From an uncultured Muribaculaceae bacterium (GTDB lineage: Bacteria > Bacteroidota > Bacteroidia > Bacteroidales > Muribaculaceae): DNA of 64,000 nucleotides. The notes under the pieces were generated by a model. The model was given only the letters and a program-made list of their open reading frames with translations, was not told the origin of the DNA and searched no databases. Numbering within the stretch: the stretch's first letter is position 1; each line of letters opens with the position of its first letter. The translations under genes were made by a program, and so were the position numbers. This document shows, in pieces, positions 37,250-45,695 of this stretch. The stretch spans positions 49,730-113,729 of the forward strand of contig CALUIB010000009.1 of the NCBI GenBank assembly GCA_944320595.1, given 5' to 3'.

Positions 37250-37280
37250 TTGTATATATGAGATATATTGTATATATTTG
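37250..37280 (+). promoter_or_regulatory. Direct-repeat operator and -7 box of toxin-antitoxin pair
   Basis: TTGTATATAT occurs twice (37250-37259 and 37268-37277), 18 bases apart, and the second copy overlaps the -7 box TATATTTG (37273-37280). Such repeats at the promoter fit autorepression by a ribbon-helix-helix antitoxin. This is inference from layout. Confidence 0.5.
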
Positions 37281-37300
37281 CTTGAAATAAAAGATAGGCT

Positions 37301-37561
37301 ATGGATATTGCATTACAACCTGTTAAGAGAAAAGTTATAGATATTCCGGCAGATACTTTTCGTTTTCTGTCCATTAAGGCTGCGGGTAAAGGCATGAATT
37401 TAAAAAAATATATTGAGAATTTGCTTCAAAAAGATGTGGAAGATCTTGAGGCGATGGATGACAATAATTTGTATTCTCATTTAATGCAGAATATTCCCGA
37501 CGGACTTGTTCCTGCTGATAAAAATGAGCAAGATGAATTTCGTAAATGGCTTAAGCAATGA
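37301..37561 (+). CDS. Putative antitoxin (ribbon-helix-helix type)
   Basis: 86 residues. The N-terminal half (VIDIPADTFRFLSIKAAGKG then MNLKKYIENLLQ) has the beta-strand plus two-helix pattern of RHH DNA-binding antitoxins; the acidic C-terminal half (DVEDLEAMDDNNL) would wrap the toxin. Its stop overlaps the next gene by four bases (ATGA), the usual layout for antitoxin first, toxin second. The gene is AT-richer than the enzymes on both sides, suggesting acquisition by transfer. There is a direct-repeat promoter 21 bases upstream. Confidence 0.75.
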   Translation: MDIALQPVKRKVIDIPADTFRFLSIKAAGKGMNLKKYIENLLQKDVEDLEAMDDNNLYSHLMQNIPDGLVPADKNEQDEFRKWLKQ

Positions 37562-37860
37562 AAGTGGAGTTTTCTAAATATTTCATCAAATCGGCCAAAC
37601 GATTGTCGGGGAAAATTAAACAGTCATTGATTGATGTTATAGAGGAAGTCGAAAATTCCGGCAGCATTGATGAAATAAGTAATTGTAGAAAACTTGTTGA
37701 TTTCAGGAATGTATATAGAATACGTATTGGCGATTATAGGGCTTTTTTTACCCTCCATATTAAGGTGGAAGGAGACGTAGTGCTGTTTCAGTATCTTGTG
37801 TCGCGTGGCGAAGCTTATGATAAAAAGAATATGAACAAGTTGCGGTTGATCGACGATTGA
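37558..37860 (+). CDS. RelE/ParE-family toxin
   Basis: 100 residues. The fold pattern of RelE/ParE toxins is clear: an opening strand (VEFSKYFIKSAKRL), two helices, the strand pair KLVDFRNVYRIRIGDYRAFF with the typical YRIRxGDYR signature, and a closing strand (DVVLFQYLVSRGEAYDK). RelE members cut mRNA on the ribosome, while ParE members poison gyrase; sequence alone does not separate them here. It is coupled to the antitoxin by an ATGA overlap. The pair sits inside the PUL between the regulator and the GH2 gene. Confidence 0.85.
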   Translation: MKVEFSKYFIKSAKRLSGKIKQSLIDVIEEVENSGSIDEISNCRKLVDFRNVYRIRIGDYRAFFTLHIKVEGDVVLFQYLVSRGEAYDKKNMNKLRLIDD

Positions 37861-37967
37861 CCGTATTTTTTGCTCTTAATACGTCATTGTTGCGTCTTTG
37901 TGGGGGTGTTGGCGCAAATGTGCTATTTTGTGGTGCGTAGTTTTTAGGGTTGCAGGCTGTGTGGTTA

Positions 37968-37975
37968 TAATTTTG
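37968..37975 (+). promoter_or_regulatory. Candidate -7 box for the GH2 gene
   Basis: TAATTTTG (TAnnTTTG) lies 44 bases before the GH2 start with TTG at 37950-37952. The same TAATTTTGC word precedes the FG-GAP gene (43494-43501) and, on the minus strand, the GH95 gene. Confidence 0.55.
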
Positions 37976-38018
37976 CCATCGCATAAACCTGCACACAATT
38001 TTTAATACTATTATACTG

Positions 38019-40964
38019 ATGAACCTGAAAAAGATTTTATTCGCGTCATTGTCGCTTGCGGTGTTGTCGTTGTTCGGCACTGCATCGGCAAGCAATTATT
38101 ATTTGCACAGCCCGTCGGGCAATGCCAAATGGACAGTGATGCCCGCCGACGCTGTGGGTGATTCCCAACAATTATTCACCCCCGGCTATTCTAACCCCGA
38201 GGCCGTGGAAGCCGTAGTTCCTGGAACGGTATTTACTTCGTATGTCGAGGCTGGGCGGGAGAAAGACCCTAACTTTGGCGACAATATCCATAATGTTGAC
38301 CGCTCAAAGTATGACCGCAGCTTTTGGTACAGAGCCTCGTTCACAGTGCCTGCCGACTTTGATAAAGATTTCGTGTGGCTTAACTTCCGCGGCATCAACC
38401 GCCGTGGCGACATTTACCTTAACGGCACGTTCCTTGGCACTCTTGACGGGTTCATGCAACGTGGCTGTTTCGACGTGACAAAGATAGCGAAACGTGATGG
38501 CGAGAACATACTTGCCGTGTTGGTGCACATTCCGGCTTTGCCGCTTGCAAACCAGGGTAGCCCCAATTACTTGTCGAGTGGCGGTTGGGACTGGATGCCA
38601 TACGTTCCCGGCCTCAATAGCGGCATAACCGACAAAGTGTATTTGTCAAACACCGGCGCGGCCACTATCAAAGACCCGTGGATAAGAACCAAGGTGCCGA
38701 CGAGGGCTAAAGGCGAATTGTCAATCGCAGCCGAAGTTACCAATAACGGCAGCGAAAAGTCGAAAGTGGAATTGCGCGGTGTAATCACCCCCGGCAATGT
38801 GGAGTTTTCACAGGCTGTGGAACTTGCCCCAGGCGAAACCAAGACGCTGAACTTCGATAAGCGTTACTATAAGCAACTTGTAATCAACAATCCGCGCCTG
38901 TGGTGGCCCAATGGTTACGGCGACCCAGACCTTTATACTTGCAACTTTGAATTGGTTGAAAATGGCAAGGTGTCAGACACTCGTAGCATCTACTTCGGTA
39001 TCAAGGAATATTCCTACGACAAGGATGGCGGCGTGTTCCACCTTTATATAAATGGCGAGCGTGTGTTTGTGAAAGGTGCCGACTGGGGTATGTCGGAATA
39101 TATGCTGCGCTGCCGCGGCGAGGAATACGACACCAAGATACGCTTGCACAAGGAGATGAACTTCAACATGATTCGCAACTGGCTCGGCTCGGTTACCGAT
39201 GATGAGTTCTATGAATATTGCGACCGTTATGGCATAATGGTGTGGGATGATTTTTGGATGAACTCAACCGGCAAGTTGCCTTACGACCTGAACGCATTCA
39301 ACGTGAACATGATAGAGAAAATCAAGCGTGTGCGCAACCACCCGTGTTTGGCTGTGTGGTGCGGTGACAACGAGGGTACGCCCGAGGCTCCGCTCACGGG
39401 CTGGATGGCCGAGAACATCAAGACGTTTGACGGCGGCGACCGTTACTTCCAGCCCCGCTCGAATGCTGGCGGATTGAGCGGTAGCGGCCCGTGGGGAGCA
39501 AAAGACCAACGCTGGTATTTCTTGCCTTATCCCGTTTATGGTCTTGATAGTGAGATGCAATGCGGCTGGGGATTCCGCACCGAGATTGGTACAGCCGTTG
39601 TTCCCAATGTGGAGAGCTTGCGCAAGTTTATGCCTGCCGACAAGATGTGGCCCATCAATGATATGTGGAACTTGCACTACTTCGGTTCGAACGCCGGTAA
39701 CGGTCTTCCCGACCAGTATGCCGCCGACATCGACAACAAGTATGGCAAGGCCGAGGGCGTTGAGGACTTCTGCCGCAAGGCACAGCTTATCAACCTGGAG
39801 TCGAATAAGGCTTTGTATGAAGGTTGGCTCGACCACATGTGGGAAGATGCATCGGGCGTTATGAACTGGATGGGGCAGTCGGCCTACCCGTCGATGGTAT
39901 GGCAGACTTACGACTACTACTATGACCTTACAGGTGCTTATTTTGGATGCAAGATAGGTTGCGAACCGCTGCACATCTTCTGGAACCCCGTTACCGACGA
40001 AGTGAAGGTGGCAAATACCACAAAGAGTGATTATGAGGGGCTTACGGCTGAAGTGAAGGTTTACAATATGGACGGCAAGGAGGTGGAAAGCTATACCAAG
40101 GTGGCCACTATGAACAGTCCGTCGAACACGGCTGCCACTTGCTTTGTGATTGACTTCAACAAGGAGCGCGACATAATTTCGCGCGGCAAGACCGCCGTTG
40201 CATCTTCCACATCCAATGGCGACGCCTCTATGGTGATTGACTGCGACGACAACACACGCTGGTCGGCAATGAAGGCCGATAATGAATGGATATATGTTGA
40301 CCTTGGCGAGGTAATGCCCGTTGGCGGTGTGCGCCTTAACTGGGAAGCAGCTTACGGCAAGGAGTATAAGATACAGGTATCGACCGACGGCAAGAATTGG
40401 GAAGAAAAATTCCATGTCACCGATGGTGAACCTGGTGTAAGGGAAATAATCTTCCCCGACGTTGAGGCACGTTACGTGCGTATGCTTGGCCTGAAACTTG
40501 GCTGGTGGTTTGGATATTCGCTGTGGAGCATGGATGTGCTTGGTGGTGTCAAGCCTTCGCAAGACTTGAGCGATGTGCACTTTATTCGCCTCACTCTCAA
40601 GGACAAGGATGGCAACGTGGTTTCGGAAAACAATTACTGGCGCGGCAACGACCGTTGCGACTTTACTGCCCTCAACGAGTTGCAACCTGCCAACTTGAAA
40701 GTATCGTCGAAACTTGTGAAGAACGACGGCAAGGCAACAATCAATGCCACCATCAGCCTGCCATCGTCGGCCAAGAGCCCGGCCTTTGCAGTACACGTGC
40801 AGGCATTGCGCAAGAGCGACGGCGAGCGTCTGTTGCCTGCAATCATGAACGACAACTATTTCACCCTTATGCCTGGCGAAAAGAAGGTGATAAGCATAGA
40901 AATGGACGAGAAGTTGCTCGATGGCGACAGCTACACGCTTTCGGTAGTTCCTTATAATAATTGA
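38019..40964 (+). CDS. GH2 exo-glycosidase with inserted F5/8 C (discoidin) domain
   Basis: 981 residues, signal peptide ending near ASA-S. The N-terminal sugar-binding domain (SFWYRASFTVPADFDKDFVW; HLYINGERVFVKGADW) and TIM barrel match the GH2 subgroup that includes exo-beta-glucosaminidases and beta-mannosidases. The acid/base is Glu452 in WCGDNEG and the likely nucleophile is Glu522 in FRTEIG. Residues about 720-850 form an F5/8 type C carbohydrate-binding domain (KTAVASSTSNGDASMVIDCD; ARYVRMLGLKLG) placed between the barrel and the final beta-sandwich. The barrel has unusual text around the active site (YFQPRSNAGGLSGSGPWGAK), so the substrate may not be a standard one. It is the first enzyme gene on the plus strand and has its own promoter. 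Confidence 0.88.
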   Translation: MNLKKILFASLSLAVLSLFGTASASNYYLHSPSGNAKWTVMPADAVGDSQQLFTPGYSNPEAVEAVVPGTVFTSYVEAGREKDPNFGDNIHNVDRSKYDRSFWYRASFTVPADFDKDFVWLNFRGINRRGDIYLNGTFLGTLDGFMQRGCFDVTKIAKRDGENILAVLVHIPALPLANQGSPNYLSSGGWDWMPYVPGLNSGITDKVYLSNTGAATIKDPWIRTKVPTRAKGELSIAAEVTNNGSEKSKVELRGVITPGNVEFSQAVELAPGETKTLNFDKRYYKQLVINNPRLWWPNGYGDPDLYTCNFELVENGKVSDTRSIYFGIKEYSYDKDGGVFHLYINGERVFVKGADWGMSEYMLRCRGEEYDTKIRLHKEMNFNMIRNWLGSVTDDEFYEYCDRYGIMVWDDFWMNSTGKLPYDLNAFNVNMIEKIKRVRNHPCLAVWCGDNEGTPEAPLTGWMAENIKTFDGGDRYFQPRSNAGGLSGSGPWGAKDQRWYFLPYPVYGLDSEMQCGWGFRTEIGTAVVPNVESLRKFMPADKMWPINDMWNLHYFGSNAGNGLPDQYAADIDNKYGKAEGVEDFCRKAQLINLESNKALYEGWLDHMWEDASGVMNWMGQSAYPSMVWQTYDYYYDLTGAYFGCKIGCEPLHIFWNPVTDEVKVANTTKSDYEGLTAEVKVYNMDGKEVESYTKVATMNSPSNTAATCFVIDFNKERDIISRGKTAVASSTSNGDASMVIDCDDNTRWSAMKADNEWIYVDLGEVMPVGGVRLNWEAAYGKEYKIQVSTDGKNWEEKFHVTDGEPGVREIIFPDVEARYVRMLGLKLGWWFGYSLWSMDVLGGVKPSQDLSDVHFIRLTLKDKDGNVVSENNYWRGNDRCDFTALNELQPANLKVSSKLVKNDGKATINATISLPSSAKSPAFAVHVQALRKSDGERLLPAIMNDNYFTLMPGEKKVISIEMDEKLLDGDSYTLSVVPYNN

Positions 40965-40971
40965 TACGTTA

Positions 40972-41000
40972 GGTAGAGACGCGATTATCGCGTCTCTACC
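40972..41000. repeat. Dispersed palindrome, copy 3 (two 14-bp arms around one T)
   Basis: GGTAGAGACGCGAT-T-ATCGCGTCTCTACC, perfectly symmetrical. It lies between the GH2 and SGNH esterase genes, eight bases after a stop codon. It shares the TAGAGACGCGAT arm with copy 1. Confidence 0.8.
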
Positions 41001-41026
41001 ATTACAATAAACAAAATTGATTAATC

Positions 41027-43009
41027 ATGAAAATTGCAAAAACTATAATATGTGGTGCGGCACTTGGCTTGGCAGTCGCAGTTGCGCCGGCTTTAGTGCA
41101 GGCACGGGTGGTAATGCCCGGGATTTTCACCGATAACATGGTGCTACAGCGCAACGATACTATAACCTTGTTTGGAACTGCCGACAAGGGCAAGCGTGTG
41201 ACTGTGAAGGCCGGTTGGGGCAAAGAGGCCACTGCTATTGCCGATGCTGCTACTGGCAAATGGAGCGTGAAGATTGCAACCAGCGATGCCGGTGGACCAT
41301 ATACCATTACTGTTTCCGATGGCAAGAAGTTGGAGCTGAAGAACGTGATGCTTGGTGAAGTGTGGTTCTGCTCGGGACAGTCGAATATGGAAATGCCGAT
41401 TGCGGGATGGGGCAAAATCAAGGATTATGAAAAAGAGATTGCCGCTGCCGATTATCCCAACATTCGCCTTTATCTTGTGAAACAGGCAACTTCGGTAGTG
41501 CCTATCGATAAGATAGAGTCGCCGCTGGGTGGGTGGCAAGAATGTTCGCCTGCCACGGTACCCGAATTTTCCTCGCTCGCTTATTTCTTTGCTCGCCGCC
41601 TGTGGCAAGAGCTTGGCGTGCCTGTGGGCGTGGTGGCAAGCACATGGGGCGGAACTCCTGCCGAGGCTTGGACCAGTGCCGAGACGCTGAAGGGCGTGTA
41701 TGGCTACAGCGAGAAGATGGCCGCACTTGAAAAGACCGGTTTCGCCCGCGATGCCATAATGGCTAATTACCATGCCGACCTTGATGCATGGAAATCGAGC
41801 GTACACAAGATTGACAAGGGGTATGCTGCCGATGGCACTGAATTGTGGACTGGCGAGGATTTCGATGATACCAGTTGGGATGAAATGAATGTGCCGAGTT
41901 ACTTGGAGCAGTCGGAGCTGTCGGCATTCGACGGCGTGGTGTGGTTCCGGCGCACTGTGGATGTGCCGCAAGAGTGGGCTGGGAAGGAACTCAACCTCGA
42001 CCTTGGGGCAATCGATGATGAAGATATAGTTTACTGGAATGGCAAAAAGATTGCCGAGGGCAGCGGATATAACTGGCAACGCCATTATACCGTTCCGTCG
42101 TGGCTCGTAAAGGCAGGTCGCAATGTGATAACCGTCAGGGATTTCGATACCGGCGGCGAAGGCGGCCTCACCGGCCCTGCCGATGCAATGGCGTTGCATC
42201 GCGGTGGCGAACAGGTGATTTCGCTTGCAGGAGCATGGAAGTACCGTGTGGGTTGCTCACTCGCCGATATGCCCGCAGTGCCCATGTCGCCCGAAAGTTC
42301 AAGTTTTCCCACCACGCTTTTCAATGCGATGGTCAACCCGTGGTTGCAATACCGCTTTAAGGGCGTGATATGGTATCAAGGCGAGGCCAACGTGGGGCGC
42401 GCCGATGAATATGAAACACTGTTCAAGTCGTTGATATTCGACTGGCGCAAGCACTTTGGCGATAGCGATATGCCATTCTATTTCGTGCAGCTTGCCAATT
42501 ATTTGCAACGCGCGGATGTACAGCCCGATTCGCAGTGGGCTGCCCTGCGCGAGGCTCAGGCATCGGCTCTTGGCCTTGAAAATACTGGCATGATGGTAAA
42601 TATCGACCTAGGCGAGGCTACCGACATTCATCCTAAGAACAAGCAGGAAGTTGGCCGTCGCTTGTCGGCACTTGCTCTTGCCTATACCTACGGGCTTGAA
42701 GTTCCTGCCGAGGCTCCTGTCTATGACGGCTATGAGGTCGTTGGCGACCGTGTGCGCGTATCGTTCTCCATGCCTGCCAAGGGTGAGCCGCTGGCGCAGT
42801 CGCAGGCAGTGGAAGGGTTCACGATAGCTGACCCCGACCGTGTGTTCCACAAGGCGCAAGCTTATACCGATGGCGATGTCGTAGTGGTGTATTCGCCCGA
42901 GGTGGCTATGCCTGTGGCAGTGCGCTATGGCTGGGCCGACAATCCCGAGTGTACGCTGCAAACGGCATCGGGATTTCATGTAGCCCCATTCCGTACCGAC
43001 AATTGGTAG
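41027..43009 (+). CDS. Sialate O-acetylesterase-like SGNH esterase with GH2-like insert
   Basis: 660 residues, signal peptide ending near VQA-R. The N-terminal beta domain VVMPGIFTDNMVLQRND is typical of the sialate O-acetylesterase family. The SGNH core has CSGQSNMEMP with catalytic Ser119, the Gly/Asn oxyanion blocks (TWGGTPAEAW; WYQGEANV) and DIHPKNK with Asp533 and His535. A domain at about 265-370 (WTGEDFDDTSWDEMNVPSYL; VVWFRRTVDVPQEW) looks like the sugar-binding beta-sandwich of GH2 enzymes, inserted into the esterase. Family members remove acetyl groups from sialic acids or plant polysaccharides, and I cannot choose between these from sequence. It is placed between the GH2 and FG-GAP genes; a periplasmic site is likely. 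Confidence 0.92.
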   Translation: MKIAKTIICGAALGLAVAVAPALVQARVVMPGIFTDNMVLQRNDTITLFGTADKGKRVTVKAGWGKEATAIADAATGKWSVKIATSDAGGPYTITVSDGKKLELKNVMLGEVWFCSGQSNMEMPIAGWGKIKDYEKEIAAADYPNIRLYLVKQATSVVPIDKIESPLGGWQECSPATVPEFSSLAYFFARRLWQELGVPVGVVASTWGGTPAEAWTSAETLKGVYGYSEKMAALEKTGFARDAIMANYHADLDAWKSSVHKIDKGYAADGTELWTGEDFDDTSWDEMNVPSYLEQSELSAFDGVVWFRRTVDVPQEWAGKELNLDLGAIDDEDIVYWNGKKIAEGSGYNWQRHYTVPSWLVKAGRNVITVRDFDTGGEGGLTGPADAMALHRGGEQVISLAGAWKYRVGCSLADMPAVPMSPESSSFPTTLFNAMVNPWLQYRFKGVIWYQGEANVGRADEYETLFKSLIFDWRKHFGDSDMPFYFVQLANYLQRADVQPDSQWAALREAQASALGLENTGMMVNIDLGEATDIHPKNKQEVGRRLSALALAYTYGLEVPAEAPVYDGYEVVGDRVRVSFSMPAKGEPLAQSQAVEGFTIADPDRVFHKAQAYTDGDVVVVYSPEVAMPVAVRYGWADNPECTLQTASGFHVAPFRTDNW

Positions 43010-43111
43010 ATTTTTTCATAAGTATAAATGGGTTAGTGGTTTAGTAATGTAAATCATGCTTTTTAGGTTTTAATGAGTTTTAAGTTTTAGGTACCATGAA
43101 AGGCCAAAGGC

Positions 43112-43144
43112 CCGCCTCCTCACCCATGAGGGGGCGGTCTTTTT
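43112..43144 (+). terminator. Intrinsic terminator after the esterase gene
   Basis: Eleven-base stem with one mismatch, loop CCCA, then TCTTTTT. It lies about 100 bases after the esterase stop. Confidence 0.7.
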
Positions 43145-43378
43145 GTTACTATGATTGTAGATGATGGGGGCAGGGGCGGCGAAGCCTTCTAATTGAGGTA
43201 ATCGATGTGTGAGGCGGAGTCTTGCCGTGGGAGTAAAGTGCATTATATGTATTAATTTATAGTAGTTGAATTTGTTGAGATGTGACAGTATGCTATTTTG
43301 ATGGATTGAAATAGGTTTGAGACTCTATTTGGGGGTAATGTGCTGTGTAATAGGCGTGTATGCAGATTTTGGAAATTA

Positions 43379-43420
43379 GCACAAATGCGTCAGATAGGTA
43401 CAAATGCGTCAAATGTGGGG
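43379..43420. repeat. Tandem 22-bp near-repeat upstream of the FG-GAP promoter
   Basis: Two copies of ACAAATGCGTCA lie 22 bases apart (starting near 43381 and 43402), about 75-120 bases upstream of the -7 box. The placement is right for binding of an activator such as the HTCS AraC-type domain, which usually binds direct repeats; this is inference. Confidence 0.5.
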
Positions 43421-43534
43421 TGTTTTCCGTGCATTTGCCGCAAACATGGCGGTAATTGCCGAGAACGTAATAACTGTTGCGGATTGTTAAGGATAATTTT
43501 GCAGCGGACATGAACCTATAACATTTAAACAATA

Positions 43535-45583
43535 ATGGTTATGAAAAAACAATTCTCAAAAACTATGCTTGGCCTTGGCACTCTGTCGATGGCCGCTATC
43601 TCTGCCAATGCGCAGATGGTTCCCCTTTTCGAGGAAGATCCGCAATTTATTGCCTCATCGGCAACAGATGCAACTCCCGGACAATGGGACACTGATATGT
43701 TTCGTGGTAATGCCATGTGGGTAGATGTGAACAACGACGGGCAGATGGACTTGTTCCTTGTGGGTAACACTACTGCCGCAGGTTGGCATTCGCACCTTTA
43801 CGGGTGGACTAACAACAATGGCACTTTCACTGAAATCCAAAACTTGCCTTTCACTCAGCGCAGCGATGGCAATGCTTGCACGGCAGGCGACACTCGCGGC
43901 ACTAACAATGTGACATTTGCCTGGATTGACTACAACAATGATGGCAACATCGATGTTATCCAACGCGGTGTTAAGGAAAATGCAGCAGGCGGTGAGAGCT
44001 CGACTGCCTCTGAAGATTTGTTCATCAACCTTTACAAGGGTAACGGCGACGGCACATTCACGCTTGTTGAGAACAGCGGCTTGCAGGTTATTGGTACCGA
44101 GCAGGAATGCCTTTACAGCGGCATTACCACCGTTGTCGATTTCAACCGTGATGGTTACCAAGACATTGCCATGACTGGCATCACCGATGGCAACCGTTTT
44201 GTATCGCTCTATAAGAACAATGGCGATGGCACTTTCTCGTTGCTCGACCCGTCAACGTCTTATCTTGACTGGCAAGGCTCGGCCTACGACTTGGCTCTTT
44301 CTTCTGGCTCTATCGCTTGGGGTGATTTCAACAACGACGGTTATCCCGATTTTGCCGTTAACGGCTGGAGTGACACGATAGGCGGTGTAGCTACTATCGT
44401 TTGCAAAAACAATGGCGACGGTACGTTCCTTTGTCTGGATATGGCTGCAATTGACCCAAGCTGCGAATATATGCCTAACCAACCGGGTACGCAAAAGGGT
44501 ATGCTCATGTGGGCAGATTTCAACAACGATGGTTGGCTTGACCTGTTTGTATGTGGTGAAACATACGATGGTAAAAACTGGGGCCGTACAGCCGACATTC
44601 TGCTCAACCGCGGCAATGACCCAGAAGAAGACATTGACTATACCTACAACCCCGAAGCTCAATTCCAACGCATTCCGGCAGGTGAATCGGGCATCAGCGT
44701 GGGCCAGGTTAAGGGCAACGCCACCGATATTGTTGACCTCGACGGCAACGGCTATATGGATATTATAGTATGTGGCGAAGGCGCAGGTGCAATGACCGAC
44801 TTCATCATGAACAACGGTGACATGACTTTCTCGGAAGACAACTCTACCAACAAGGCCGACTTCCGTAGCGGTACTGCAATGGAAGTGTGGGACTATGATG
44901 GCGATGGCTATCTCGACTTCTTCGGAATGGGTTACCGTGACAACGGCCACAAGTTTGCATTGTATCACAACACTGGCAAATATGAAGATGCCGACTTCAA
45001 CCAGCATGATTATCCCACCAACAATGCTCCCGAAGGCCCGTCGAGCGTTGAGATGGCTGCCGATGGCAATGGTGTGAAGATTACTTGGGGCAACGGCAAC
45101 GACGATGTTACTCCGCGCGAACAACTCCGCTACAACGTGGTTATCGAGAAGAACAATGGCGAAATAGTTTCGCTTGTTCCTGCCGACATTGAAACTGGCG
45201 CACTCAAGGTGGCCATGCTGCAAAACTTGGTATATGGCAACAGCTACAAGGTCAACATCCCGATGGCCGACATCAAGCAAGCCTACGTTCAATCGGTTGA
45301 CGGTTCCAAGCAGACGAGCGCATTCATCCCCGTCGGCGGTCATGGCGCAGGTGTCGAGGAAATTGCATCTAACGATGGTATCAGCGTGTGGGCAAATGGT
45401 GACGTGCTTAACGTGAATGTTGACGGTGCAGCAACCGTTGCAATCTATGGCTTAGCAGGCAACCGCGTAGCCACAATGAACATCGACGGCGCAACCACTA
45501 TCGACTGCACCGACTACAGCGGCTTGTATCTCGTGAAAGTAGAGACCGAGGCTGCTTGCAAGACTACAAAAGTGGTATTCTAA
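43535..45583 (+). CDS. FG-GAP/VCBS seven-repeat surface protein with sorting-like end
   Basis: 682 residues; starts at 43535 or 43541. The signal peptide ends near ANA-Q. Seven repeats carry a calcium-loop pattern DxNxDGxxD followed by a strand, e.g. WVDVNNDGQMDLFLVG, WIDYNNDGNIDVI, VVDFNRDGYQDIAMTG, WGDFNNDGYPDFAVNG, WADFNNDGWLDLFVCG, IVDLDGNGYMDIIVCG and VWDYDGDGYLDFFGMG. Seven such units fit one integrin-alpha-like propeller. A fibronectin-like part (500-600) and a 65-residue T9SS-like end (VAIYGLAGNRVATM ... SGLYLVKVE) follow. No enzyme site is seen. Standing just before susC and with its own promoter and upstream direct repeats, it may be the surface glycan-binding protein of the locus, since no SusE/SusF gene is present. 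Confidence 0.85.
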   Translation: MVMKKQFSKTMLGLGTLSMAAISANAQMVPLFEEDPQFIASSATDATPGQWDTDMFRGNAMWVDVNNDGQMDLFLVGNTTAAGWHSHLYGWTNNNGTFTEIQNLPFTQRSDGNACTAGDTRGTNNVTFAWIDYNNDGNIDVIQRGVKENAAGGESSTASEDLFINLYKGNGDGTFTLVENSGLQVIGTEQECLYSGITTVVDFNRDGYQDIAMTGITDGNRFVSLYKNNGDGTFSLLDPSTSYLDWQGSAYDLALSSGSIAWGDFNNDGYPDFAVNGWSDTIGGVATIVCKNNGDGTFLCLDMAAIDPSCEYMPNQPGTQKGMLMWADFNNDGWLDLFVCGETYDGKNWGRTADILLNRGNDPEEDIDYTYNPEAQFQRIPAGESGISVGQVKGNATDIVDLDGNGYMDIIVCGEGAGAMTDFIMNNGDMTFSEDNSTNKADFRSGTAMEVWDYDGDGYLDFFGMGYRDNGHKFALYHNTGKYEDADFNQHDYPTNNAPEGPSSVEMAADGNGVKITWGNGNDDVTPREQLRYNVVIEKNNGEIVSLVPADIETGALKVAMLQNLVYGNSYKVNIPMADIKQAYVQSVDGSKQTSAFIPVGGHGAGVEEIASNDGISVWANGDVLNVNVDGAATVAIYGLAGNRVATMNIDGATTIDCTDYSGLYLVKVETEAACKTTKVVF

Positions 45584-45604
45584 GAAAACCTTGACATAAA
45601 CGAA

Positions 45605-45666
45605 TAAAAGGCCGGCCGTATGTGTTGCCGACACCAAAAAACGCTTGCACAGATACCGGCCTTTTA
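45605..45666 (+). terminator. Hairpin between FG-GAP gene and susC
   Basis: TAAAAGGCCGG (45605-45615) pairs with CCGGCCTTTTA (45656-45666). A small inner hairpin GTGT-tgccg-ACAC fills part of the loop. It lies 22 bases after the FG-GAP stop and 30 bases before the susC start, so it would end or limit read-through into susC. Confidence 0.65.
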
Positions 45667-45695
45667 CTTATTTTGAACCAAAAATTAACATAAAC

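Larger units (their letters stand above)
43010..43534. promoter_or_regulatory. 525-bp gap with terminator and new promoter
   Basis: A hairpin CCGCCTCCTCA/TGAGGGGGCGG plus a T-run (43112-43144) ends the esterase transcript. The middle has no coding text I can support. GACGCATTTGTGC-like words repeat near 43370-43420 (ACAAATGCGTCAGATAGGT then ACAAATGCGTCAAATGTGG), two near-copies 22 bases apart. A -7 box TAATTTTG is at 43494-43501, 34 bases before the FG-GAP gene. Confidence 0.6.

Noticed and set aside
39264..40796. 510-codon minus-strand open frame
   Set aside because: Antisense shadow of the GH2 gene; no signal peptide, no family text.
45645..45695. Longer start for SusC
   Set aside because: Begins inside the terminator hairpin and spoils the signal peptide.
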